Of a stretch of DNA of 64,000 bases, positions 1 to 12,200 are shown in pieces; positions within the stretch are counted from its first letter, which is position 1; every line of letters starts with the position of its first letter. The stretch spans positions 167,783,226 through 167,847,225 of the forward strand of contig OV884011.1 in assembly GCA_930367205.1 (NCBI GenBank), in the 5' to 3' direction. Position numbers and translations under genes: made by a program. This DNA is from Acanthosoma haemorrhoidale. Lineage: Eukaryota > Arthropoda > Insecta > Hemiptera > Acanthosomatidae. The notes beneath the pieces were generated by a model, which saw nothing but the letters and a program-made list of their open reading frames with translations, was not told the origin of the DNA and did no database searches.

Positions 1-3000
1 AAACCACCCTAAATTACTTAAGCTAGGATTACATAGCTGCGGGAGATTAGATCTGTTGGATCTTGTAATGAGGGATATGTTTGGCCTCAAAAAACATTGC
101 TGGTGAAAAAGATTGTTTATTAAAACCACTCAGAATCAGTTCATGGAGAATTTTAGACTATGTCAAAAATCCCGGGCGAGGCCGCCATAGACAAAGCAAC
201 AGTAGATGAAGTCGGGAAATAGGAAGAGTGGATGTATTTGTTGGGATGTAGGCTCAGGCTGATGTGATAAAGATACCATGTCTGCATCAGGCCCTAGTGT
301 GCGATAGTTGGAGAGAGATGTTGCCAGATTGAAACATACCAGAGAATTTAATAACTAATTAGGAAACTCATCAGTATGGGCCTAATCCGATATCCCAAAT
401 CACCCGTCCAATCATTTATGAACAGAACGTTGGACTATATGTGATACGTGTTCTTTCCACGATAAGGATTGGTACACGATCAGCTTATTTACAAGAATAT
501 AAGCATGGAATGGGGGGGGGGGGGAGCTTACAGGTTTGGGAGATAATGGATCGTACACTATGGGTTCGTCAGCAAAACCACCCAAAGAGTAGGATTGGGC
601 TTGTGTGGAAGAATTTACATGTGTTTTCAGAACTTGAAAGTGGTGGGAATTTAAGGTACGGGTCTATCATACTTAAGAAGGATTTAGTTTGGTGGAGTCT
701 AGGCGAATAGTGGTTTTTAATAAAAACATCCACCAATGGTGAAGGTTGAGTAGAATATCCTGATTGGAGACATAAATCGAAGGAATGGCTGATTCAGGCA
801 ACTTTTAAGGATTTTGCTACTTTTAAAAGGAGTAAGATTGCACGATTAGAGGTTAAACAGTTTATTTAAGATGATGGGTTTTCCACAATTTAGGATCGCA
901 TCACATTTCGTGGAGTAATGACTATACAAAGTAAGGTGGGTAGTATATGCCTTTAAGCAGTAAACTATCTATTTTTCTACTTGAACTTCCATCAACATTC
1001 TTGCGCCATCCAAGATTCGAGCTAGAGCTACTGTTGATGTTGATGTTCAAGCAAGTAATCGTATTGGTAAATATATTTGTGGCACTCGTGAACTTCTAGT
1101 TGTTGAACTTCAAGGTCTGGTTAGTGGTTAGGGGTTTAATTGCTGTTAACTCCACTTTAATATCCTATGCGGTCAAACGGAAACATTCCATGGATCCTCT
1201 GTTGTGGTAGCAACTGGTTCGTGGTTCTAGTTCCTGAAGAAGTATTTACCCGTCAAAGGTGTCTTGCCAGCTTCCTTAGAGGTGCAAACACACGACCAAA
1301 TATCTTTATAAAACAGCCCGGCCTATAACTTCCCACAATTAGCTACAATTAAACGAGATTGGCATGATCTCGAGCACAATTACTAATAATTAATTTACTT
1401 TTATCAGCTTTTTATACCACTTCTGGTATTTATTTTTAAATATTATTATAGATTTATCTCGCTTCTGTAAACTTTTACATTGAGATTGCGCTCTGCCTAT
1501 TTGCCTTCAACTAATACAATTTTTTTGTAATTGGTTAATTCATTTAATTCTTAATTATTATGATCTGCTTGTCTGTACACTTTGGCTTTGTATTTGCTTC
1601 AAACGTTTTTAACCAATAATTTTGCTTTCTTGATTATCGCTTCTAATTTCTATTGATTGTTCAATCATTCTGATACTTCACGTAATTCTTTATTTAGTTT
1701 ATTACTTTTTATTCAGTTTATTAATTCAATTTTATATACTGTTCTTTTTTTTTGTCATAATGTTTCGTGTTATACACTTCTTGAACTCTCTAAGAAAATT
1801 TATGGCGGATCTATATAAAGTGAAGAGTAAAACTGACAACTTAATAACCAAAACATATAAAAACCCTACTTATCAATCTTGTATGGAGAGAAAAAACAAA
1901 TGATTTCATTGCTGCTGCAGAAAGTATTTTTCTATCCAAGCCTGTCATTTACTTGATGATATAAATGTTTGATGAAAAGTTCTTATGTCCCTTGAACATT
2001 GGCTGATAATTTAAATTGAAGGCACTCATGTTGCTAATTGAAATAAAAATAAGAAAATTCTTCCATGAAGAAAATATTATTTAAAAAAATTCACCTTATG
2101 AGAATGACTTGGTATTGAAATATACGTATAGTGTGTTTCAACATTAATGGCTTCTAAAAGCATTAGCTATTTTAAATACGTTAATAGCATTAAGTTAATA
2201 TTTCCGTTCCCCGTACACTTTACCGTGTATTATTTTATTTAAGGGATATTGAATCAATAATGTCATAATTATTAACTAAAATAAACTGTCTTTAAATAAC
2301 CCTGTTTGGCCGTGGTAAAATAAGAATTATTGTAGAAATATATGATAAAAATAGGAAAGAGTTCAAGAATGTTTAACTACGATATGCCTCCATGTTGGCT
2401 GTCATTGATGCAGCCGTTGAGCTAGGCATTAGCGAACGCCCATGCTGCAGGTGAGTCTTCAACCTTTGATGCCATACACACATACATCAAACGTATACAT
2501 ACTTGATAAAGCTACAAGGCGGCATTTGGAGCTTAGAGCTGGCGCAGCTGCGAAGGCAATAGCAGTAGTTATGTGTTTATTTTCTACGTATGTTAGATAA
2601 ATTAGCGAAAATTACCATTTATTAATGTTAAAACTTCCTTTGAACTCCATCTTCCATAATAGTATCAAATAAAATGGTGTAAAATCTGCCAACGAAGATC
2701 TTTGCGATGCTCCAACAATAATTAGAAAGGTTGGAACAGCCAGCTTAAGCTTTGCTAAAATGGTAGTGCCATCTGGTAAGAAAGCTCAGCAAACAGCATA
2801 TCTCTTTTGTAATTTTTTTTTTTTAATAAGCTTAGAGAATCTGAACATCCTTTGAAAAGAACAGCTGATCGGAAGAGGAAGGACCAATGTGGGAACTGAT
2901 CCTAAATCACATTGCGATAAACACTAGAGGAAAGTTTGTTTTTTTACCTTAAGCAAGTTTACCCATCTGACGACTAGTGTAGATGAATCGCAGCCAGTAG

Positions 3001-6000
3001 TAATGGAACAAACCCCTACCAAACCTATCCAGTTGTTCAGGAGAGGGGCATCACGTCTCGGCTAAAGAATGTCCCATCGCTTATTCCTGTTTTGCCTTTC
3101 TGTTCCTCACTTAGACTCTGAGTAATAATTAGAGTAAGCACTTTGAGTAATTATGTCTTCTTTGGTCCCTGTATGATCTTTGCTGGTTCGCAAGTTGGTT
3201 CTATGGAAGTAACCGATCGTATCCTTCAGGCTTCAAAGTTTTCAACTAACTCTTTGCATCTGAAAAAGATTATACTTCAACCAAGCAAACAGCACAGGTT
3301 TTTCGTATCTTCTTTTGGTTAGGAAGCTTAAGGCCAATCTACGGCTTTCACTTCCCACTACCTCAGCAATTCGAAAAGTACCGGAATATACATCAGTGTT
3401 CCGTGCTGTTCCTCCCTCTGGCCCAATATCAGTCCAGATGTGTTATAAATATCACATGTGTTTCATATCAAGGACAAGAATCTTCATTTCCTGTTCAGGA
3501 GGAGTTAACCATCGTAATTAGTTGGCCCGCATCTTTCCTCTAATACTGTTCACATCTTCTCCACCTAAGACAGAAAGGATGCCGGTGCTTTTAAGCCTAG
3601 TTGATACTGGACACAGATTCTCTGGGGTTTTTTTTCATCTTTTTTCGTCTTTCCTATTAAAACCTGCTGCGGGAACAAAGAGGCTCCACACCATTCTGGA
3701 GCTGCAGTAATTACTCTAAAAGCTCTATTCTTGTTGTTTTATTCTTAGTTTTCAGTTTCTGATTTGGGAGCCGTGGTTAAAAATTCACCTCCAACTCTTG
3801 TGTACTAGGCGGCTTTCCGTTTCATCCATGTGATTTATTTAAGGAGCTCCAATTTCATTTACCCATCATGAAGTGAAAAGACACTTTTCATCATTAGAAA
3901 AGGAATTTTCTTCACGACCTCTAGACTCAGTGTGGTATATCTGTGTGAGCAATAAACTCCACTTATTTCGGAAAGCCTTCCTCATTGGAAAAAGAATGTG
4001 CACTGTGGCTTTTTCTTAGCCCCTTGAGACTAAGGAAGCACGTCTGCTATCGAAAGTTAATCCACTGCTTCCAAGAAGTAAATACTACTCTTAAAATCTT
4101 GTTGCTATTTGTTTGTGTATGCTACTATGATTTTAAACTATTATGATTGTCTTAATCACTAATTAATTCAACGTATTTTCGTACTTTGTAAGTAGCTTTT
4201 AAAATACTGTGTTGTAAATTGTAGATATTATAAAACTACCTAGGTGATCTCTATGTGAAGGCGATAATACACAAAGGCATTTCAGCCAAACTTTTTGAGC
4301 AGTGGCTGGCTTCGGGAACCTTGAGGTTAATAAAACAGTTTGATAGGAGATAAACTTTATTATCTACGGCATTGTAAATTTGTAATGGCCGTTTTATGAT
4401 CAATCAGATGGAATCTCTTCCGGTTTATGTAACGTTACGGACCTTAATGTAATGGCACGGAAGCTAGTAGTACATCTATCGCATTAACTTCTAACGACAC
4501 CACAAAATCTGGGTGATCTCAACTTCAATATCGACACTGTCATCCACATTCTTATACGTTCTATATTTATAGTTAACCAGCGAGCGTTACAAACACATGA
4601 AAGTTTTTAAATCAAAATCATTTCTATACTATTCATAGAGGACGACCCAATGTACCTGTATTACGTCATCTGGAGATGCATTAGCGCAAACTTGAGGTAA
4701 TAAATTACTTTGCTCCGAGATTAGCAATTATTATATTATGTCCAGACTCCAGTGAATCATTGCGTAATGCTTCTCGGCGAGTTCTTCGAATAAACGTTGA
4801 AAAAATGGCATTTGAAGTAAATGATAGCTAATAAATGTGTACTTAATTAAAATATGGGCAAAATAAGCCTAAATCTTGAACTGTGTCACTAACCATGATG
4901 TAATTAACTTGAGTAAATAACATACAATAAACCATAAGATGTAAATTTAATAGATAAACAGGAGGTGAGTCGATACTTGGACAAGAGAAAAGCAAATGAA
5001 TGGGCTGTTTAAGTGAATAATTCTTATCTTGCAACTGCGATCATCTAAAGGTGTATTGGTAAGAAAATAGGAAAAAGGTTATGCGTTTATTGCGATTCTA
5101 AAGGATATGGTACTTAACACTTAAGGATTTTCCCCTCGAGAAAATGTGTTTCTTTATTCCACTAAGTGGAGACTTCGAGTTCTAAGTGACTCAAAGAACC
5201 CCTTGATCATAAGATGTATAAAATATTCACAAAGCGGAAACGACTGTGAATCAAAAGGACCCGACTATCAACTGCGAGAGTGTTACCTATTTCTCAGACT
5301 CTACGTAGCAACGACGGCAGATTAAAATCTTGCCCGTCTAATCCGCACATGACATCTGGCGGGAACTTAAGACACCTTATAAGTCGGGGAAGATATGTGG
5401 GCAAGAATATAACTAATATCTAACTTAAAACTGCCGGGCAGTGGAGGTAGTAAAGAAAGGTAACCTGGATGGCTTGTCCATGTAGAGAAGATGTCCCGAG
5501 AAATTGCTGAAAGGTAAGTCAAGTGATGATCAGGAGTTGGCTGACTGGATGGTGTTCAAGTTCGATGGGTTTCAGGGGATAGAAATCTCAGACCGTAGAA
5601 TATGTTTACTGCAAGAGGCCAATGTTTTTGGAGAACCATTGCATATCCGAATTAGCCACGATCAATGAACGCCCCTCAAGACTTGTTACCGTGGTCCAAA
5701 CCCAAACACAGACTCATTCAATTTTGTTAATTAAAAAAAGTAGTATTAGAATTAGTGGTCAAAAGGCAGTCGATAATTCCAAAAGAATGGCATCAGAGGT
5801 TGATCAACTCATGTACTTTAGTTAATGGCGGAAGCGTTCGTTGGTGTGCACATCAATCAGCCGTCCTAAACACCATACATGAACATTTTCCGAAATTTGT
5901 CTTAACCTCAGCTTGTGTTTTCTGTTTGCGGCGCCCAGGCACACCGAAAGGTACGTCTCTTGTTTTTCCTATTTCCCTTGTAATTCTATTTCGCTTTTTG

Positions 6001-8280
6001 CTTTCAACAACAATTCAGCTGCTTTTAATTCATCATATCTTATCTTCCTCTTTTATTGGTTACCTATCGTCACTTTTATCTTATCTCTTCATTATTATAA
6101 TAATTCTTTTAATTTCATATTATTTTGTCATATGTTACCTCAACCTGTATGATAAATTGGGTTTAGACATTTCTTCTGTGAGGCCCTTGACCTCCTTCAT
6201 ATACATCTACAGTGGATTCCTCTGAGAACTACAAATTACAAAACAATTTTAAAACAGTAACCCTCCTATATTTGAACAATAATAATTTCAAGATGAACAT
6301 TTTTTCCAGTTATGCACTAACACATAACACACCACTCCACACTCTAGAATGAGTTACACTAGTTTTAATATATTACAGAACATAGTTCTAAAATTTAATA
6401 ATTGTTTAACAGATGTAGACGAAATAAAAAACCGTCATCATTTACAGTTTTAAAGATGCAATAAATTCCATATTTCTTAGTTTATGAAACTACTTTTTTT
6501 ATTATTCCCCTAAACAAAACCCCTCCGTGTCCCCCCTCGCCCAGCCTTGGTGACCACATCTATAAACTGTAGGATGACCTCTGTGATATCATTATATTTC
6601 ATATTTTGACAAAGAGCGGAAATCCTCCTTCTTTGTCCATTAATATCGATGGTTAGCTACTTTATTTAGGACAATACTTCACATGAGTGTGTCATGTGGA
6701 CACATCTTCTAAAATTTGTCAAATTACGGTGGAATCAACCATGTCTCTGAGTGCTTCAATATTTCGAGGACATTTCATTTCATCCCTCCCCCCTTCTTTC
6801 TGGTGGTATCTCCCTGGGGGGAGGTATAGCATTTTACTCCTCCAGCTGGGCCTTCCACCCAGAGATTCCCCATGGAACATGGGTTCTCTCTTTCTGTGCA
6901 CAGGAAACTAATGGCTTCCTTCATCAATCAATTCTCATTGTTTAAATCTGTCTCTTGTCCCAGTAAACTTAAGCTCTTTTAATGTTGTATGTCCATTCAA
7001 ATGTATTATTAATACTATTGATGGATGAAATTAAGGTAGTCTTGTTATCAATCATTAAAAATAGACATTTTGTTTTAATATAAAAATTTTATGTTGTAAG
7101 TTATTGAAAACTAAAATTTTACTTATGCATACTTAAAAGTATATAGATGCTGGCAATGCCAAAGTGATTTAAAAAAAAAAACCTGGTTAGGTGATATTTT
7201 ATCTGATATCCTAAAAATAGGAAACAAAAATTTCTTTGTCCAGCAGGCAGTAAAGTTTTGCAATCTTTTATCTATTTGTTATTTTTTAGCTAGCCAACTG
7301 CTACTTTTCAAGCTGTTAGGGTTTTTTTTTAGCTTGTTTCTTCTTTTACTTGAGGCAAGAGTAAGTTTGAGTAGACTCCTTAATATCATTTTTGAGCTAA
7401 CTGAACTTCTATGATTGATTCTAATTCCAAAGGCTACTGTTTTTTTTTATTGAATAAAATTGTGATACATCAATTAAAAACTAAATTGTATACATGTGAT
7501 TTATATATAAACGAAATAAAGGATGTTAATACATTTATTTTTATTTTTTATGTGGTTTGTCTGCCCACAAATTATTGATGTGTTTTTTTATCATCCCGAG
7601 TTCTTTCAATGTATTAATGTCATATTTAGAGACTTCAACTGAAAATTGGAGTACATAAATATTTTATACAATGGCCCCCTTAACACATCCTTAAATTTCC
7701 ATTAAATTATTGTGATAAAACTAATATAATAATAGGTCAACTAATAAATAGAAATATTCCAAAAAATAAAGTTAGAGGTGCTAACAACATTAAAATCAAA
7801 TTCTATGTCATTCCAGCCGATTCAATTAGATTTTTGTTTGTTAATTTATTAGCTATTTTATTTTATTTCTTTTAGCAATTTCCAGTGTCGGAGAGGTATT
7901 ATCAAATAAAGTGAAACCTTTTAGTCAAAAATGATCATTTACAATGATTTAATAAGTATTTTTTTTAAAAACTCCTAGGCCATATAATATTCCTTGTCTG
8001 TATTCATCTTTTATACTCCCATAACTGATTCTCCCATTAAAAAAAAAATCACTTTTGTCATTTTTAAAATAAGAATTTCATACCTAATAAGTCAACACTA
8101 TAGTGGAAATTAACATTTTATAAATTTAAGTAGACATCATTCTCATAAGGCAGGATGACTCCCCATCACGGCACGGGAAAGGTTGTTAAAAAAAACAATA
8201 AATATTTTGATGTAAAATTGTAAAGTTTATTCTAAATACATAAAATAAATTTATTATTACTTACATTTTTCTTTATTTCA

Positions 8281-8299
8281 TATATATATATATATATAT
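8281..8299. repeat. TA dinucleotide microsatellite
   Basis: Nineteen bases of alternating T and A lie immediately left of a short hairpin. This is a simple sequence repeat with no visible function. Confidence 0.9.
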
Positions 8300-8306
8300 C
8301 CTCGTC

Positions 8307-8359
8307 ACTCTCCCATATCCAGATCATCCCCATCCTCATTAAACCGAATATGGGAGAGT
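8307..8359. repeat. Short hairpin with 12-bp perfect inverted repeat
   Basis: ACTCTCCCATAT at 8307-8318 pairs perfectly with ATATGGGAGAGT at 8348-8359 around a 29-base loop. It could be a very short decayed MITE or chance; nothing coding overlaps it. Confidence 0.6.
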
Positions 8360-9139
8360 CTACTGTATTTTAAAAAAATACTGTTTAGTTTATAATTGTG
8401 TGTATCAAAAGTATGGTCGTTTAAAAAAATTATATTGGATATAATGAAAGAATGACAATGAGGCTGGTGATTTTTGGATCGTCTCATTATCTACTTAATG
8501 TAGTAGGACAAATAAATATTATTGACGGTGTGAGAGAAAAGTGAGCAAGGTGTTTCTTTTTCTTTGTTCTGGAGGGTTCATCTCTGTTTTTTTCTTGGAC
8601 AGTAGAAACGGACTCGGGATTGTCCGACTTCGATGTTTTTTACATTAATCCTTGTGTGTTTTCAGAAGAACATCAGTGACCAGAGCATAGATTGTTAAAG
8701 CAACAGAATGGAGGGAGTTCCAGTTTGTCTTCAAAGTGTAATAGAAATATACTCGGCCAATATGTAATGTTTATCTATGGCCACTGTAAATGACAATGCT
8801 TCAAATTCTTATTATTGACTGTGGAAGATTGTCAATCTTCAACCGACAGAGACCAATCACTGAAAATAAATTTTATAAAATATTGATTTTTTGGAATTAA
8901 TTTACATTTTAAATAACAGCCTTAGGGAAGTTAATCTGAAGAGTTGTAAGCACATTAAGGGTGAATTTGAACCATTGTTGTTAGTGTTCATCAGGTAAGA
9001 TGGTTACAATACCAAAAGTTGAGGACATTAACAAACAGGGAAGAAGAAATGCAGAAAATTTTTATGTTGTATTGTAAATATTTGTTAATATACCTAGAGC
9101 ATGGTGCTATGAGATTGAATCTATGTGATTGTTGGACAG

Positions 9140-9271
9140 AGACCCCGCTATGGCTGCTACTTCAGATCGCACCAATCAAGAACGAACGGGACCTCGTAGT
9201 CTTGTTCTTGCTCACCTTCAGGGACATAACCGCCCTCAAGCAGCCCATAGAGACCGAGGATGCCAAAGGAG
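9140..9271 (+). CDS. eag: eag exon 1 of the window: end of PAS domain
   Basis: Encodes [18 protein letters not shown] and the following strand up to [16 protein letters not shown], the last part of the N-terminal PAS (eag) domain that docks on the CNB homology domain. It starts after ttggacag in phase 1, so a preceding exon must supply one G for the first Glu. The donor is GTAAAC in phase 1. The expected preceding PAS exon was not found upstream in the window. Confidence 0.93.
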
Positions 9272-12200
9272 GTAAACTGCATCATTTATACGTATGGTCA
9301 GCATCTTTAGGATAAATGAGAAGCAAATAGAATAATTAAGTAACAAATTTTATTAATAAAACAGAAATAAAGAATGAGAGATAATAACCTAGCTACTACT
9401 GCTAGATCCTCAGAAGACCTGTTACTATCACAATAATAAATAATTTAAATCGATTATATAGTTTAACTAATGTAATTTACACTTTGATAATCTTAGTGCC
9501 TAGTTATAAATGATTAAATTACAATGTGGGTAGCACATGAAATAACATAAGATTCTTCAAAGTTTTATAAATTTCACATGACTTCAGCTTTTGCCCGAGT
9601 GCTCTCGATAGGTCCTCATGGCTCATGAGAAGCTTTCGACCCTGGATTCAAATTGAAATAAAATTTACTCTATTTTTAATTAAAAATTTCTTCGAAAAAC
9701 ATTGTTAAATTCAATTTTATTAAAAATGATCATTAACGAAAATTGCAACAATAGTTAATTTAAATGTTCACCTGCTATATTTAAGTTGAGATGTGATCGC
9801 TGCTAGGTCTGAGCAAGTTCGCCAAGTTGGCCAGATCTGTGACGAGGAGCAGGTCAGTCTTAGTGTCACAGTTCTCTTCCCACATACCCAACATCAAGGA
9901 CACCACCAAGCAGTCCCACCTTGCCCACGTAAGTGTGTGACCTACCTTTATACCTTTACCTACCCTACCCCATAGACAGTAGTGTTAGTTCTAGATCTGC
10001 ATGCACTAGTGATGCAGATGTACCTGTGCCCCTGATCCTTGATCCTTTGCAGATGATGTCGTTGAACGCGGATGTTATGCCACAGTACCGACAGGAGGCG
10101 CCGAAGACCCCTCCGCACATCCTTCTCCACTACTGCGCCTTCAAAGCGATCTGGGACTGGGTCATCCTCTGCCTCACCTTCTACACTGCCATCATGGTCC
10201 CGTACAACGTCGCCTTCAAGAACAAGACTTCCGAAGATGTCTCCCTGCTAGTCGTTGACTCCATCGTAGATGTCATCTTCTTCATCGACATTGTCCTCAA
10301 TTTCCACACAACGTTCGTCGGAGCTGGAGGAGAGGTTGTGTCCGACCCAAAGGTGATCCGGATGAACTACCTCCGCTCGTGGTTCGTCATTGATCTCCTT
10401 TCCTGCCTTCCATATGACGTATTCAACGCCTTTGACCACGATGAAGACGTAAGTAGTGACACTGGATGTACAACCGACCCAGGGGAAGGCATCTTGTCCC
10501 AGGATGTAAGTGTGATCTGTTCCAGGCAAATTTTCCTCTTCCCTACTTTTACATTTCATCTCTTTTTTTTCATAACACTCTTATCACTTTGAATCTTTCA
10601 CTTATTCTTGCTATCTGCTTCCTTATAATAAATTCCTCTAATCCTTCCAAATAACATAAAATTATCTCTTTAAATGCATAAGAGGGGGAAGAAAAAATGA
10701 AGCAAAATGAAATCAGTTAATAAATAAAATTGGTAAATGACATGCACTCTTCCTTCATCAAATCATTTTAGCTGTGCTTAAGCTAAGACCTGAATAGATT
10801 TAATATTAGCTTGACTTATGTTCGGGCAGGGATAACTTAGATGATAAGAGCTCTTTACTGAAGTTTAAGATGTCCCAAGTTCAAATCCTTGCTCTGGTAT
10901 TATCTTTTTATTTTATTATTCAAACAGTGGGTTTACATAACACAATTAGTAATAATTAATAAAATCAATAAAGTTCAGAATTTTTCAATATTTTGTCAGG
11001 TACAAATGCTATTATTATTTTATTATTACAGTTACAAATTATTTTCTATCATGGGAGAAACAACCATAAAATACTCAAACAAGGAGATGGTTTCCTTATT
11101 AGTTGTGTGGCCATTAAGGAAAAAATATAATTAAAATAAATTGAAAAAAAAAATTAGAATCCTAATGGAGGGTATAATGAAAAAATAAATTTATCCATAC
11201 TGCATATATTCTGATATGGCAAAAACTGCCTTAAGAAAAAAATTAATAAAAAATGGGGAAAACAAAACTGGAATATAAAATATCACTTAAGTTCATTTAG
11301 AGCAAATCATTGACTTTCCCTGGTCTATCTGCAGTTATGAAATTGTCCTTGGATTATTTATTCAAAAATTAAAATGCAGAATTTTCTCTGTAAATCTCAT
11401 AATTAGATAATCTTATATCGATTCTCTTGAATTCATGGAATTTGTTAAAGGAGTATTTTTTTATTTTTTTCCATCACTCCCCAACCTCTCCTTCATCAAC
11501 TTCTTCTGCCATGCTTTTCCAACCAAGGAACTTACCTTTCTCGTAGTTTACAAGATCTCAAAAAAAAAACAAAAAAACTGTAGGCGATATGACGAGATTA
11601 ATCTGCATGAAGTTCTGTGTAAATATCTACTTAAGTAGACCATCTCACTTGCTCATAGCCGGTAGTAACATCATTTTTGGATGGATATAATGGTTTATAA
11701 ACTAAAAGCACAATAATCCACTTTAATTCAATATTGTTTGTAAGATCATTGATTAAATACTTCAATTTTTTTGTAATTGGACAGTGCTATTTGAATTTAT
11801 TTATTTAAAATTATTTTAGAATTACTGAGTAGTGTACATACTTAATTGGTACTAGTTATATTAGTAAGTTACATTTTAAAATATTTTTATCAAACGCTTT
11901 GCAATTTTTTCTGCTTTTGCCACTAGAAAGTATCTGAATAAAAATTGCCTTTTTTTTCTAATCCACACAACAAATCGATGACAATATTCTTCTTCACTAT
12001 ACATGAATATCACATGGGGGAGGGCATTGCTCTTTGCCAAGCGGGGAATGACATAATTTAAAAGTTACCTCAATCCACAGATGCAGTTTCCTTCTACTCC
12101 TAACTCGAACTATCCTAACGTGCTATTGTTTTCTCAGGAAGGTTCACAATCAAAATATTTCTCATTACATTCACACATGTCCCCCGAATGAAGTGCTTTG

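Larger units (their letters stand above)
1..9139. other. AT-rich non-coding DNA upstream of the first visible eag exon
   Basis: I see no exon that I can assign to eag or any other host gene here. If the gene is complete, this is at least 9.1 kb of a 5' intron, because the first visible exon starts inside the PAS domain in phase 1. The open frames are short and low-complexity. A run of 13 G occurs near 512-524. Slightly GC-richer islands near 2375-2580 and 5450-5640 translate to nothing I recognise and may be decayed repeats. Confidence 0.5.

Noticed and set aside
2375..2460. Upstream eag PAS exon ending at ctgcag/GTGAGT
   Set aside because: Good donor, but no translation resembles the EAG N-terminus.
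5755..6225. 156-codon plus-strand frame rich in F, L, I and Y
   Set aside because: Its hydrophobic part is translated T-rich DNA, there is no ATG-led conserved domain and no splice or family support.
10828..10895. Functional tRNA gene
   Set aside because: The acceptor and T stems do not pair properly; kept only as a SINE-like head.
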